Source: Collinsella sp. TF05-9AC (GTDB lineage Bacteria > Actinomycetota > Coriobacteriia > Coriobacteriales > Coriobacteriaceae). From it: a DNA stretch of 58,050 nucleotides. Below the pieces are notes generated by a model, which did not search any database, was not told the DNA's origin, and worked only from the letters and a program-made list of their open reading frames with translations. Every line of letters begins with the position of its first letter. Positions within the stretch are counted from its first letter, which is position 1. This document shows, piece after piece, positions 1 through 9,667 of the stretch. A program made the translations under genes and the position numbers. Location of the stretch: assembly GCF_003438495.1 (NCBI RefSeq), contig NZ_QSSH01000012.1, forward strand, positions 4,826-62,875, read 5' to 3'.

Positions 1-35
1 CGCGGTGGTTGCCGCGGGGCCTGGATTCAAGCTAT

Positions 36-1442
36 TTAACCGTAGATGCGTTGGGGCTGTTCTTCGCCCTTTACGGAGGCTTCGGTCACAATGACCTTGG
101 AAACGCCTTCCTCGCTGGGGAGGTCGAACATCGTCTGCTGCAGCACGTCCTCGCAGATGGAACGCAGGCCGCGGGCGCCGGTCTTGCGGGCAAGCGCCAT
201 GCGGGCGATCTCGTGCAGGGCGGCGTCCTCAAACTCAAGCTCAACGTCCTCGAGCTGGAACATCTTGCGGTACTGACGCACCACGGCGTTCTTGGGCTCG
301 GTCAGGATCGACACCAGGTCATCCTCGTCGAGCGCCTGCGTCTGGGTGACGACGGGCGTACGTCCCACAAACTCGGGGATCATGCCAAAGGCGTTGAGGT
401 CCTGCGGGAGCACCTGACGCAGCAGGTCGTTCTCGTCGACCGAGGTGGGGCCGGCGATCTCGGAGTTGAAGCCCACGCCCTTGTTGCCCACGCGATCGGC
501 GATGATCTTGTCCAGACCCACAAAGGCACCGCCGCAGATGAACAGGATGTTGGTCGTATCGATCTGCAGCAGCTCCTGCTGGGGATGCTTGCGGCCGCCG
601 GTGGGCGGAACGCTTGCCACCGTGCCCTCAAGAATCTTAAGCAGTGCCTGCTGAACGCCCTCGCCCGAAACATCGCGGGTGATGGAGAGGTTCTCAGCCT
701 TGCGGGCGATCTTGTCAATCTCGTCTACGTAGATAATGCCCACCTGAGCGCGCTCAATGTCGCCGTCGGCGGCATTGATGAGCTTGAGCAGGATGTTCTC
801 CACGTCCTCGCCAACGTAACCGGCCTCGGTGAGCGCGGTGGCGTCGGCGATGGCAAACGGCACCTCGAGGATGCGGGCGAGCGTCTGGGCGAGCAAGGTC
901 TTACCGGTACCGGTGGGACCGAGCAACAGGATGTTGGACTTGGCGAGCTCTACCTCGTCCATATCGTCATCGAACTGCGAGCCCATGTCGTCATCAAAGG
1001 CAGACACCGCAGCGCCGCCCTCGATCACGCGGCGATAGTGGTTGTACACGGCAACCGACATGGCGCGCTTGGCGTCCTCCTGGCCCATTACATAGGCCGA
1101 AAGCTCGTCATAGATCTCGTGCGGCGTCGGCACGTGCGTGATGACCTGGCGGTCGTCCTCGAGCTCAAAGCCCTCGGTCTCGGGGTCCACGGCGGGCTGC
1201 CCAGCAGCCTGGCCATGGTCGTTGAGGAAGCCCGGCAGCTTGCCGTTGCGGGCAGCGTCCATAAAGTCCGAAGCCAGCGACTCCTCCAAAATCTCGGAGC
1301 AGGCGGCGACGCACTCGTCACAGATAAAGATGTTGGTCGGACCCTTTACGAGGCGACGGACCTGGCCCTGCTCTTTTCCGCAGAAGGAGCAGCGGATGGG
1401 GTTGCCGTTCTCGTCAAAGTTGTCCTGCATGTTTCCTGCCAT
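36..1442 (-). CDS. clpX: ATP-dependent Clp protease ATP-binding subunit ClpX
   Basis: AAA+ unfoldase that recognises tagged proteins and feeds them to ClpP. The N-terminal zinc-binding domain shows CxxC pairs at residues 18/21 and 41/44. Walker A GPTGTGKT is near residue 175, followed by the pore loop GYVGEDVEN and Walker B IIYVDEID. At 468 aa it is longer than E. coli ClpX (about 424) because of an acidic linker after the zinc domain and an Asp-rich insert before Walker A. The clpP stop lies one base upstream, so the two are co-transcribed. A second ATG four codons in (position 1430) has a better-spaced AGGAAA and could be the true start. Confidence 0.97.
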   Translation of the reverse strand: MAGNMQDNFDENGNPIRCSFCGKEQGQVRRLVKGPTNIFICDECVAACSEILEESLASDFMDAARNGKLPGFLNDHGQAAGQPAVDPETEGFELEDDRQVITHVPTPHEIYDELSAYVMGQEDAKRAMSVAVYNHYRRVIEGGAAVSAFDDDMGSQFDDDMDEVELAKSNILLLGPTGTGKTLLAQTLARILEVPFAIADATALTEAGYVGEDVENILLKLINAADGDIERAQVGIIYVDEIDKIARKAENLSITRDVSGEGVQQALLKILEGTVASVPPTGGRKHPQQELLQIDTTNILFICGGAFVGLDKIIADRVGNKGVGFNSEIAGPTSVDENDLLRQVLPQDLNAFGMIPEFVGRTPVVTQTQALDEDDLVSILTEPKNAVVRQYRKMFQLEDVELEFEDAALHEIARMALARKTGARGLRSICEDVLQQTMFDLPSEEGVSKVIVTEASVKGEEQPQRIYG

Positions 1443-1443
1443 C

Positions 1444-2064
1444 CTAGGCGTCCTTCGCGGCGAGATCGCGCGAGGTAATGATACGGTCGATCAGGCCGTA
1501 GTCGAGGGCCTCGGCAGCGGTCAGGTAGTTGTCGCGCTCGGTATCGGCCTGGACCTTCTCGATCGGCTGGCCCGAGGCATCGGACAGGATCTGGTTGAGC
1601 TCGCGACGAGTCTTCTTGATCTCCTCGGCAACGATCTCGATCTCGGTCTGCTGACCCTGGGCACCGCCACTGGGCTGGTGAATCATGACCTTGGAGTGCG
1701 GCAAGCAAAAGCGCTTACCCTTGGCGCCGGCCGAAAGCAGCACGGCGGCCATGGACGCGGCCATACCGACGCAAATGGTCGAGACCTGCGGCTTAATAAA
1801 GTTCATAGTGTCAAGAATCGCCAGGCCGGAGTAGACCTCGCCGCCGGGCGAATTGATGTAGAGCGAGATATCCTTCTCGGCATCCTGGCTCTCAAGATGC
1901 AGCAGCTGGGCAACGACCAGGTTGGCGCTTACGGAGTTGATCTCCTCGCCCAAGAAGATGATGCGGTCGTTGAGCAGGCGCGAATAGATATCGTAGCTGC
2001 GCTCGCCGCGCGGCGTCTGCTCGATAACGTATGGCACGAGGGCGGAATCGAACTTTGCGATCAT
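1444..2064 (-). CDS. clpP: ATP-dependent Clp protease proteolytic subunit ClpP
   Basis: Serine peptidase that forms the barrel degraded-protein chamber with ClpX. The catalytic triad is visible: Ser in GMAASMAA, His in MIHQPSGG and Asp in the DTERDNY segment. The ATG at 2064 has GGAG six bases upstream and gives [17 protein letters not shown], the usual ClpP N-terminus, at 206 aa. An upstream in-frame TTG at 2094 would add ten residues without a better ribosome site. It sits between tig and clpX, the common tig-clpP-clpX order. Confidence 0.96.
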   Translation of the reverse strand: MIAKFDSALVPYVIEQTPRGERSYDIYSRLLNDRIIFLGEEINSVSANLVVAQLLHLESQDAEKDISLYINSPGGEVYSGLAILDTMNFIKPQVSTICVGMAASMAAVLLSAGAKGKRFCLPHSKVMIHQPSGGAQGQQTEIEIVAEEIKKTRRELNQILSDASGQPIEKVQADTERDNYLTAAEALDYGLIDRIITSRDLAAKDA

Positions 2065-2110
2065 ACGCATCTCCATTTCTCTCTTGCGGACCAAATTGGT
2101 TCTAGATAAA

Positions 2111-2151
2111 CGTACGGTGCCCGCATGCTATGCATTGGCTGGCACCGTACG
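2111..2151 (-). terminator. hairpin between tig and clpP
   Basis: A perfect 11-bp inverted repeat (CGTACGGTGCC and its complement) with a 19-nt loop lies between tig and clpP. On the minus strand it is followed only by TTTATC, so it may be a weak terminator, an RNA-processing site or an operator before clpP. Confidence 0.4.
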
Positions 2152-2190
2152 AAGCAACCGGATAACCGGTGTATAACTTTACCCCATCAC

Positions 2191-2208
2191 GAGCGCACGC
2201 ATGCGCTC
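2191..2208 (-). terminator. short hairpin just after tig
   Basis: GAGCGCA/TGCGCTC arms (7 bp) around a 4-nt loop start 20 bases after the tig stop. There is no clear T-run, so termination is only a guess; it may stabilise the tig mRNA 3' end. Confidence 0.3.
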
Positions 2209-2227
2209 GCGGGCAAGGTGGCGAGAA

Positions 2228-3526
2228 TTACTCGGCGTCCTTGGCGGTCTCGTCGACCTCGGTCACCTTGGCGTTCTCGACCAGGTGGTCGACGGCCTTG
2301 GAACGACGGATGGACTCGCGGACGGCAGGCATGCGGCCATCAGCGATGAACTCAGCCTTGGAAGCCTCGACGTCCTTGACGCCGGCCTTCTCGAACTCGG
2401 CGTTGATGTCGTCCTCGGTGACCTCGATCTTGAGCTCACGGGCGAGGGCGTCCAGAGCCAGGGACTCACGGGCAACGTCGTTGGCCTGCTTGTGCAGGTC
2501 GCCGATGAACTGCTCCATGGTCAGACCGGAAGCGGGAAGCCAGGTGTCCAGGGTCATGCCGCGGGCAGCAAGGTTGGACAGGAAGTTCTGGCCAAGCTCC
2601 TCAAAGACGGACTGCTCGTAGTCGGCGTCCATCTCGTCGAGCTGCAGACGCTCGGCGAGAGCGGAGACGCAACGGTTCTCCTTCTCGGCCGGCAGGCGGG
2701 AAGCCTTGTCCTGCTCGATCTCGATCTTGATGGCGTCGCGCATGGCCTCGATGTTGTCAAAGCCAAAGTCGGACTTGACGAGCTCGTCGGTGAGCTCGGG
2801 GGTGTTGCGGACCTTGATGCCCTTGACGGTGACCTCGACGGTGTGGGTCTCGGCCTCCTCGCCCTCCTCGACCTCGTCGGTCCAGGTGACGGTCTTGACG
2901 TCGTCGACGTTAGCGCCGATCAGGGTCTCGTTGAACTCCTTGGGGTTGCTGTCGCTACCGGCGATGAGCATACGGCCCTCGGCGGCAAAGTTGTCGGCGT
3001 TCTCGACGGCCTTGAGGTCGACGGTGACGTAATCCTCGGCCTCGACGGCACGACCCTCGACGTCCTCGAAGGTGGCACGGTAGTTGAGGAGCATCTCGAC
3101 CTGGTTGTTAATCTCGGACTCGGTGACCTCCGCAGGGGGCATCTCGATCTCGACAGCGTCGAAGGAGGAGAGCTCAGCGGCGGGACGCAGGGAGAACTCG
3201 ACGGTGTAGGTGTAGTCCTCGTGATCCTTGGCGAGGTCGAGCTCCTTGTAGTCACCGTTCTTGGTGGGGACGATGTCCAGCTCGTTGAGGACGGCGGGCT
3301 CGTTGGCGGCGATCAGGTCGTTGGTGGCCTGAGCGAGGGTAGCCTCGGCGCCAAGAGCAGAGTCGATGACCGGACGGGGAGCCTTACCGGCGCGGAAGCC
3401 CGGGAAGCGGTACTTCTTGGCGGTGTCCTTGTAGGCCTTCTTGATCGCGGCGTCGACGTCGGCGGCCGGGATGGTGACCGTAGCGGTGAGCTTGGCGTCC
3501 TTGACGTCAGAAGCGGTGATGTTCAA
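2228..3526 (-). CDS. tig: trigger factor, ribosome-associated chaperone
   Basis: Folding chaperone with peptidyl-prolyl isomerase activity that docks on the ribosome exit tunnel. The ribosome-binding signature GFRAGKAPRP lies in the N-terminal domain, a central FKBP-like domain follows and the C-terminal arm is helical and acidic. The start is chosen as TTG at 3526 because AGGAGG lies six bases before it. The upstream ATG at 3541 encodes that AGGAGG within its own codons and has no ribosome site of its own, and GTG at 3529 would be only three bases from AGGAGG. Length about 432 aa, normal for the family. Confidence 0.94.
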   Translation of the reverse strand: MNITASDVKDAKLTATVTIPAADVDAAIKKAYKDTAKKYRFPGFRAGKAPRPVIDSALGAEATLAQATNDLIAANEPAVLNELDIVPTKNGDYKELDLAKDHEDYTYTVEFSLRPAAELSSFDAVEIEMPPAEVTESEINNQVEMLLNYRATFEDVEGRAVEAEDYVTVDLKAVENADNFAAEGRMLIAGSDSNPKEFNETLIGANVDDVKTVTWTDEVEEGEEAETHTVEVTVKGIKVRNTPELTDELVKSDFGFDNIEAMRDAIKIEIEQDKASRLPAEKENRCVSALAERLQLDEMDADYEQSVFEELGQNFLSNLAARGMTLDTWLPASGLTMEQFIGDLHKQANDVARESLALDALARELKIEVTEDDINAEFEKAGVKDVEASKAEFIADGRMPAVRESIRRSKAVDHLVENAKVTEVDETAKDAE

Positions 3527-3617
3527 CACGTTCCTCCTCATACTGCCCAGCTTATCTGAGGTGCTGGTACCTTTATGCAACAAAGTGTCGCGACGGCCGA
3601 GGCCGACGCTAGTGCGT

Positions 3618-3701
3618 TGGTGCGGGCGAAAGGACTCGAACCTTCACGGGAATCCCACCAGAACCTAAATCTGGCGCGTCTACCAATTCCGCCACGCCCG
3701 C
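3618..3701 (-). tRNA. tRNA-Leu (anticodon TAG)
   Basis: The minus strand folds as an 84-nt class II tRNA with acceptor GCGGGCG/CGCCCGC, a variable arm, T-loop GGTTCGAGTCC and an encoded CCA. The anticodon loop carries TAG, reading CUA leucine codons. It lies upstream of tig. Confidence 0.95.
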
Positions 3702-3812
3702 ATGAGCGCACAGACTAGGAATGATAGCAGATACGAACGGCAAGCGCACGCACACCTTTTACAGGCTCACGACCTCACCACGAGTACGCATCGGATCCCC
3801 CGCCGCCCCATC

Positions 3813-3883
3813 GAAGTTGCGGTGGAATAGGGACTGTTGGGGGCTCCAGCCCTCCAAAACAGTCCCTATTCCACCGCAACTTC
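3813..3883. repeat. dispersed hairpin repeat, family A copy 1
   Basis: Perfect 26-bp inverted arms containing AGTTGCGGTGGAATA and GGACTGTT surround a 19-nt loop. It is one of six copies in the window (also at 7948, 11064, 33548, 34833 and 51938), all intergenic. This copy lies between tRNA-Leu and the molybdenum hydroxylase. Confidence 0.9.
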
Positions 3884-3920
3884 GGCGGGACTCGGCAGCC
3901 TGGCGATGCTGGCCATGCGC

Positions 3921-4091
3921 CGGAAAGCGTGTCCCGGTTTGGGGCCTCGGAATGGGATGTAATTTCCGCTATAGCCATCAACCGGAAACTGCAACCCGTT
4001 TTGAGCCCCTATTCCGGGATGCACTTTCCGCCAGGGGCCTCAAACGGAAACCGCATCCCGTAATTCGGACGAAAAGCGGGATGCGGTTTCC
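3921..4091. repeat. cluster of 16-bp inverted/direct units, family B
   Basis: Six related units of the form CGGAAACCGCATCCCG or its complement occur at about 3921, 3953, 3983, 4015, 4045 and 4077 in alternating orientation. Neighbours pair into nested hairpins, with TTGAGCCCCT and AGGGGCCTCAA forming an additional arm. With family A copy 1 this accounts for the 420-base gap between tRNA-Leu and the hydroxylase; no gene is seen in it. Confidence 0.75.
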
Positions 4092-4122
4092 CCGGGCTTG
4101 CCAAAGGGCGGCGGCGCCTCGG

Positions 4123-6954
4123 CTACTCCCCCAGCAGGGCCTTCTCGGGCGTGATCGGCAGTGAGCGCACCTGGTGGCCGGTGGCGTGTGCCACGGCCGA
4201 GGCCACGGCGGCGAGCGGCGTGTTGATGACGACCTCGCCGATCGACTTGGCACCAAACGGACCCGTCGGCTCGTAGCTCGGCTCAAAGGCCACGCGTATG
4301 CTGCCGATATCCAGGCGCGTGGGTAGCTTGTAGCTCATAAAGTTGCCGGTGCGCAGACGGCCGCGGTCATCGTGCTCGACAATCTCGTAGAGCGCGTGGC
4401 CGATACCCTGGGCAATGCCGCCCTCGGCCTGGACGCGCGCAAGCGCCTCGTTGATCACGGTGCCGCAGTCCACAGCCGCCGCGTAGTCCACAACAGTCAC
4501 CTTGCCGGTGGCCTTGTCGACCTCGACCTCGGCAATGCCGGCCATAAACGGCGGGGGCGAAACGGGCAGGCAGGCAGAGGCATGCGAGGTCAGCGCGTCG
4601 CCGCCCGCGATGTTCTTGACGCACAGGTTGGCAAAGTCGCGCAGCGTGAGGTAGCGGTTCTGCTCGCGCGCGGCACGCTCGTCGGACAGACGCACGTACT
4701 GACCATCGAAGACCACATCGGCGGCGTCCACGTCCCACATCTGGGCGGCTTTGGAGCAAATCTTCTCACGCAGCTCGGTCGCGGCGTTCTTGGCGGCAAG
4801 GCCCGTCACGTACGTACCCGAGCTCGCGTACGAGCCGGCGTCGAACGGCGACACATCAGTGTCCACGCCGCGCACCACGATCATCGAACTCTCCACGCCC
4901 AGTTCCTCGGCGGCAATCTGCGCCAGGATCGTGTCGACGCCCATGCCGTTATCGGTGGCTCCGGTGCCGATGGTAATGAAGCCGTCCTCTTCCAGGCGCA
5001 TATCGATGCCGGCGATGTCCACGTTAGAGATGCCCGAGCCCTGCATGGTGAGCGCGCAGCCAAGGGCACGCACGCGGTCGCCCAGGTCGACGGCTAGCGG
5101 CTTGTCGCGCCAGCCGATCATGTCCATCGCGCGCAGCAGGCAGCGGTCGAGTGCGCAGGCGTTGAGCTTCTCGTTGTAGTACTGCGGCATGATCTCGCCC
5201 TCGCGCACGATGTTCTTAAGGCGCAGGTCGGCGGGGTCCATGTGCAGCATATCGGCGAGCTCGTTGACGGCGCTCTCCACGGCAAACTGGCCCTGGGTGG
5301 CACCGTAGCCGCGATACGCACCGCCACGGTTGGTATTGGTGTAGACGGCGTCCCAGCTAAAGCGGCTCGCCTTCACGTGGTTGTAGATGGGCAGGCTCTT
5401 GTGGCCCGAAAGGCCGATCGTCGTGGTGGCATGCTCGCCATAGGCGCCGGCGTTGGACAGCGTATGCAGGTCGATGGCCGTGATGGTGCCGTCGTTCAAG
5501 GCGCCCAGCTTAACGGTCATCTGCATCTGGTGGCGCGAGTTGCCCGCGGTGATGGTCTCCTCGCGGGTGTAGCAGCAGTAGCTCGGACGGCCGGTCTGCT
5601 GGGTAACGAACGCCACGAAGATCTCGCAGCAGCCCGTCTGCTTGGAGCCAAAGCCGCCGCCGATGCGCGGCTTGATGACCTGCACCTGAGACTGCGGGAT
5701 ATCGAGCGACTGCGCGACCATGCGGCGCACGTGGAAGGGCACCTGCGTGGAGGTGGTCACCGAGATGCGGCCGAACGCGTCGGTCGTCGCAAAGGCGCGG
5801 AAGGTCTCCATGGGCGCGGTCTGCGTGGCCTGGCTGGTGTAGGTGCGGGTAAAGACGATGTCGCTCTGGGCGAAGGCCTCGTCAAGGTCGCCATAATCGC
5901 TGGTACCGCTGCAGACCAGGTTGCGCGGGACGTCGCCGCCCTGCGGGAACATAAAGGTCACGTCGCCCTCGGGGTGGACCACGATGTCGTTATCGAGTGC
6001 CTGGGTAAAGTCGAGCAGCGGCTCGAGCACCTCATAGTCGACCTTAATGAGTTTGAGCGCCTTGTCGGCAGCCTCCTCAGTCTCGGCGGCGACGATCGCC
6101 ACCTCCTCGTTTTGGTAACGGACGAGGTTCTCAAGAATCAGGCGGTCGTAGGGACTCGGCTGCGGATAGCTCTGACCGGCGATGGTAAAGCGGCGCTTGG
6201 GCACGTCCTCGTAGGTGTAGACGCCCACGACGCCGGGCACCTTCAGTGCGCGCGACGTATCGATGGAGCGGATCTTGGCGCGGGCATAGGGGCTGCGCTT
6301 GAGTTTGACGATGAGCGCACCGGCGGGCACCATATCGCCGGTGTAGACGGGACGACCCTCGAGCAGGGCCTTCGAGTCCTTCTTGGGCTGCTTGTGGGTG
6401 ATCTGCTTGTACGCGACACCGTCGGAGCTCGTCTCGTTGACGGGCAGCTCGGGCATCTCGAAGCCCACCTGCACGCCGGACTCGTTGAGGAAGCGCACGA
6501 TAGCGCGCAGCTGGCTCTCGTAGCCGCTGCAGCGGCAGAGGTTACCGGCAAGCTGACGCGAGAGCTCCTCACGCGTGGCGACGAGACTCGGGTCCTCCTT
6601 GGCGGCGCGGGCAAGCGCCAGCACGTTCATGATAAGGCCAGGGGCGCAAAAACCGCACTGCTCGGCGCCTTCGGCAGCCATCGCACGGGCAAGCGCCTCG
6701 GACTCGGCCTTGAGGCCCTCGAGCGTGGTGATGGAGCGGCCCTCGACGCGCGCGGCGGGAACCGAGCAGCTCAGCACCGGATCGCCATCGAGCCACACCG
6801 TGCACAGGCCGCAGTTGGTGGTCTCGCAGGCGCAGCGCACCGACGCGCAGCCCTGCTCGCGCAGCAGCGCAAAGAGCATAGTGTCGGGGGCAATCTGAAC
6901 CTTGACCTTACGGCCGTTGAGCGTAAAGGAAAGATCGATGAGTTTGGCAGCCAT
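4123..6954 (-). CDS. fused [2Fe-2S]/molybdopterin subunit of a xanthine dehydrogenase-family hydroxylase
   Basis: Molybdenum hydroxylase in which the iron-sulfur and molybdenum subunits are one 943-aa chain. The N-terminal 180 residues hold two [2Fe-2S] domains: a plant-ferredoxin-type motif CETTNCGLC and a second with QCGFCAPG and CRCSGY. The rest is the Mo-cofactor domain with GGGFGSKQ, YRGYGATQGQ and the catalytic Glu in GAKSIGEVV near residue 907. It overlaps the FAD-subunit stop (TAATG), so the two are translationally coupled. The fused layout and size resemble XdhD-type and selenium-dependent molybdenum hydroxylases. Substrate (purine, nicotinate, selenate or other) cannot be told from sequence. 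Confidence 0.88.
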   Translation of the reverse strand: MAAKLIDLSFTLNGRKVKVQIAPDTMLFALLREQGCASVRCACETTNCGLCTVWLDGDPVLSCSVPAARVEGRSITTLEGLKAESEALARAMAAEGAEQCGFCAPGLIMNVLALARAAKEDPSLVATREELSRQLAGNLCRCSGYESQLRAIVRFLNESGVQVGFEMPELPVNETSSDGVAYKQITHKQPKKDSKALLEGRPVYTGDMVPAGALIVKLKRSPYARAKIRSIDTSRALKVPGVVGVYTYEDVPKRRFTIAGQSYPQPSPYDRLILENLVRYQNEEVAIVAAETEEAADKALKLIKVDYEVLEPLLDFTQALDNDIVVHPEGDVTFMFPQGGDVPRNLVCSGTSDYGDLDEAFAQSDIVFTRTYTSQATQTAPMETFRAFATTDAFGRISVTTSTQVPFHVRRMVAQSLDIPQSQVQVIKPRIGGGFGSKQTGCCEIFVAFVTQQTGRPSYCCYTREETITAGNSRHQMQMTVKLGALNDGTITAIDLHTLSNAGAYGEHATTTIGLSGHKSLPIYNHVKASRFSWDAVYTNTNRGGAYRGYGATQGQFAVESAVNELADMLHMDPADLRLKNIVREGEIMPQYYNEKLNACALDRCLLRAMDMIGWRDKPLAVDLGDRVRALGCALTMQGSGISNVDIAGIDMRLEEDGFITIGTGATDNGMGVDTILAQIAAEELGVESSMIVVRGVDTDVSPFDAGSYASSGTYVTGLAAKNAATELREKICSKAAQMWDVDAADVVFDGQYVRLSDERAAREQNRYLTLRDFANLCVKNIAGGDALTSHASACLPVSPPPFMAGIAEVEVDKATGKVTVVDYAAAVDCGTVINEALARVQAEGGIAQGIGHALYEIVEHDDRGRLRTGNFMSYKLPTRLDIGSIRVAFEPSYEPTGPFGAKSIGEVVINTPLAAVASAVAHATGHQVRSLPITPEKALLGE

Positions 6955-7868
6955 TAGCGCACCTCGCTAGAATCGACGCCGGGCACGCGGCGGCAGGAAT
7001 ACTCGTCCGTGGCAAATTTAGGCACCTGCACGGTCTCGAGCTCGCGGGCAAGCGCGGCCGAAAGCTCGATACCGGCGGCGCGGCGCACGGCCTGAATCGC
7101 CAGCGGGGCCGAGATGCGGCGGCGGTAGTCGGCCGAGCCCCACAGGTTGGTGCCGTAGCTCAGCGCGCGTACGGACGCGGCCAGGGCACGCAGCTCGTTT
7201 TCGCAAGGACGCTCATTCACCAGGCCGCACGCCTCGCCCTGCAGCAGGGTCGCGCGCAGCGGGCGGGCACCCACGGTGACATGCCAGGAGCCGTCCCACC
7301 AGGCGGCGGTAACGTTCAGCGAGGGAAAGTCGGTCGCGGCCTTGCGCACGGCCTCGTAGCTCGCACGGTAATCGTGCTTGACGACCACGACATGCTCAAT
7401 AACGTCGCGCACGTAGCCCATGTCAACGAACTCCGCGAGCGGCACGCGGCCGGCGCCCGTCAGCTCAACGTAAGAATCGAGCGCGAGGAAGGCGGAGAGA
7501 ACGTCCGAGAAGCCAAAGCGGCCGTAGATGCTGCCGCCCACCGTGGCGGTATTGCGCAGCTGCACGCCCACGATGTCGTGGACGGCGAACTCAAAGACAT
7601 GGTTGACAAGCGCGTTGAGCCCGGCATGACGCTCGAGCTGGCGCAGGGTGCACATGGCACCGATGCGAAACTCGGTCTCGGTCTCCTCGATCTGATCGAG
7701 TCCGCAGGCCGAAAGGTCAATCGCCGTCGCCACGCGACGCGAACCCAGGCGCATCCAGATGCCGCCGCCCACAATCTTGTTGTTGCGGTTCTTCTGTAAG
7801 AGCTCATAGGCTTCGGCCGCGTTTCCAACACGGACGTAGGTACCGAACTTGAGCACGTTCTCCCCCAT
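6954..7868 (-). CDS. FAD-binding subunit of the molybdenum hydroxylase
   Basis: CoxM/YgfM-type flavoprotein that passes electrons from the Fe-S domains to an acceptor. FAD-contact segments KIVGGGIWMRLGS near residue 33 and NTATVGGSIYG near 112 are in the expected places, followed by the C-terminal CO dehydrogenase flavoprotein domain. Length 304 aa. It is the first gene of a two-gene operon with the fused Fe-S/Mo protein. The start is ATG at 7868. A GTG four codons in has a GGGGGAG three bases upstream and cannot be excluded. Confidence 0.88.
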   Translation of the reverse strand: MGENVLKFGTYVRVGNAAEAYELLQKNRNNKIVGGGIWMRLGSRRVATAIDLSACGLDQIEETETEFRIGAMCTLRQLERHAGLNALVNHVFEFAVHDIVGVQLRNTATVGGSIYGRFGFSDVLSAFLALDSYVELTGAGRVPLAEFVDMGYVRDVIEHVVVVKHDYRASYEAVRKAATDFPSLNVTAAWWDGSWHVTVGARPLRATLLQGEACGLVNERPCENELRALAASVRALSYGTNLWGSADYRRRISAPLAIQAVRRAAGIELSAALARELETVQVPKFATDEYSCRRVPGVDSSEVR

Positions 7869-7947
7869 CTCTTCACTTGTCCAGTACGTTTAAGTGTACC
7901 AAACGAGGGGCCGCACACCGTTTTAGGACAAAATCCACCCACCCATA

Positions 7948-8022
7948 CATAACTTGCGGTGATATACGGACTGATTAGCCGTTCTGGGACGCTAAACAGT
8001 CCGTATATCACCGCAAGTTATG
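7948..8022. repeat. dispersed hairpin repeat, family A copy 2
   Basis: Arms of 26 bp (CATAACTTGCGGTG...), extended inward with one mismatch. Relative to other copies the arm carries paired changes on both sides, so the stem is conserved while the sequence drifts. It lies between gdhA and the FAD-subunit gene. Confidence 0.9.
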
Positions 8023-8040
8023 AGGAGTCCTCCGGGATAG

Positions 8041-8073
8041 AAAAGGCTCCCAGCCGGAATGGCTGGGAGCCTT
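8041..8073 (-). terminator. rho-independent terminator of gdhA
   Basis: A perfect 13-bp stem (AAGGCTCCCAGCC and its complement) with a 5-nt loop begins 25 bases after the gdhA stop. On the minus strand it ends in TTTT. Confidence 0.85.
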
Positions 8074-8098
8074 ATCACATGCTATGTCGAGCGAAGAC

Positions 8099-9454
8099 TT
8101 AGCAGACACCCTGGGCGAGCATGGCGTCGGCGACCTTCAGGAAGCCGGCGATGTTGGCGCCCATGACGAAGTTGCCCTCCTGGCCATACTCCTTGGCGGT
8201 GTCGTCCACGTTGTGGAACATGCCGCGCATGAGCTGCTCGAGCTTGCCGTCGACCTCCTCGAAGGTCCAGGACAGGTGCTCGGCGTTTTGGCTCATCTCC
8301 AGGCCGGACACGAGCACGCCGCCGGCGTTGGCAGCCTTACCGGGCATAAAGGCAACGCCGTTCTCCTGGAAGTAGGTCGTGGCCTCGATGGTCGTGGGCA
8401 TGTTCGCGCCCTCGCCGACCACCTTGCAGCCGTTGGCGACGAGCGCCTGAGCGTCCTCGAGCAGCAGCGTGTTCTCACGAGCGCAGGGCAGCGCGATGTC
8501 GCAGGGCAGCTGCCACACGCCGCGGCCGTCGCCCTCGTGCCACACGGCGTTGGGCTTCTCGTCAACGTACATGGCGAGCGTAACGCCCTTGTCGTGGCCG
8601 GAGCGCTTCTTGTTGTAGACATGCTCGAGCACGGTGTAGTCGATACCGTCGGGATCCTCGACCCAGCCGTGGGTATCGGAGCAGGCCAGCACCTTGCCGC
8701 CGAGCTGGGAGACTTTCTGGACGGCGTAGATGGCGACGTTGCCGGAGCCATGAACGACGACGTTCTTGCCCTCGAAGGAGTCGCCGCGGCTCTTGAGGTA
8801 CTCGTCCACAAAGTAGGCCAGGCCGTAGCCGGTGGCCTCGGTACGGGCGAGCGAGCCGCCAAAGGAGAGGCCCTTGCCGGTGAGAACGCCGGTCCACTCG
8901 TTGGTCAGGCGCTTGTACTGACCGAACAGGTAGGCAACCTCGCGGCCACCAACGCCCAGGTCGCCGGCGGGAACGTCGGTGTTGGGGCCGATGTGGCGAT
9001 AGAGCTCGGTCATGAAGGACTGGCAGAAGTGCATGATCTCGTTGTTGGACTTGCCCTTGGGGTCAAAGTCGGAGCCGCCCTTGCCGCCGCCCATGGGAAG
9101 GGTGGTCAGGCTGTTCTTAAGGATCTGCTCCAGGCCCAGGAACTTGAGCATACCCAGGGTGACCGTCGGGTTAAAGCGCAGGCCGCCCTTGTAGGGTCCA
9201 ATGGCTGAGTTGAACTCGACGCGATAGCCGCGGTTGACCTGAACCTTGCCCTGATCGTCGACCCAGGGAACACGGAACATGACGATGCGCTCGGGCTCGA
9301 CGAGGCGCTCCAGCAGGGCGGCCTCCTCGTACTCGGGGTGGGCGTCGAGCGCCGGCTGGATGGTGCCGAGAATCTCGGTCGCGGCCTGGATGAACTCAGG
9401 CTGCTCGGGATAGCGGGCCTTGAGCTCGTCGAGAACTTTCTGCGTGTAGCTCAT
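8099..9454 (-). CDS. gdhA: NADP-type glutamate dehydrogenase
   Basis: Hexameric glutamate dehydrogenase interconverting 2-oxoglutarate plus ammonia and glutamate. Substrate-site segments GGLRFNP and PMGGGKGG (catalytic Lys region) and the DVPAGDLGVGGRE loop are present. The Rossmann domain carries VVHGSGNVA. Its 451 aa match the small NADP-dependent class. The start has GGAGG well placed upstream. It is monocistronic with its own terminator. Confidence 0.96.
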   Translation of the reverse strand: MSYTQKVLDELKARYPEQPEFIQAATEILGTIQPALDAHPEYEEAALLERLVEPERIVMFRVPWVDDQGKVQVNRGYRVEFNSAIGPYKGGLRFNPTVTLGMLKFLGLEQILKNSLTTLPMGGGKGGSDFDPKGKSNNEIMHFCQSFMTELYRHIGPNTDVPAGDLGVGGREVAYLFGQYKRLTNEWTGVLTGKGLSFGGSLARTEATGYGLAYFVDEYLKSRGDSFEGKNVVVHGSGNVAIYAVQKVSQLGGKVLACSDTHGWVEDPDGIDYTVLEHVYNKKRSGHDKGVTLAMYVDEKPNAVWHEGDGRGVWQLPCDIALPCARENTLLLEDAQALVANGCKVVGEGANMPTTIEATTYFQENGVAFMPGKAANAGGVLVSGLEMSQNAEHLSWTFEEVDGKLEQLMRGMFHNVDDTAKEYGQEGNFVMGANIAGFLKVADAMLAQGVC

Positions 9455-9667
9455 GCTTCCTCCAATGATGGGAAACGAAAAATGTCGGTCGCGGCACCCT
9501 ATGCGCCGCGAACTTTATCGAGTATGGATAATATCGCACTGTTGCGGGAAAGTTTCGCATAAGCAGACGGGCAGATGTTTCGTTTTGATTACGATGCAGG
9601 TAGAAGCGTTTTTGAGTGCCTGACATGCAAAACCCGTGTTTCAAACCTGTTTCGTCCACATGTTCCA

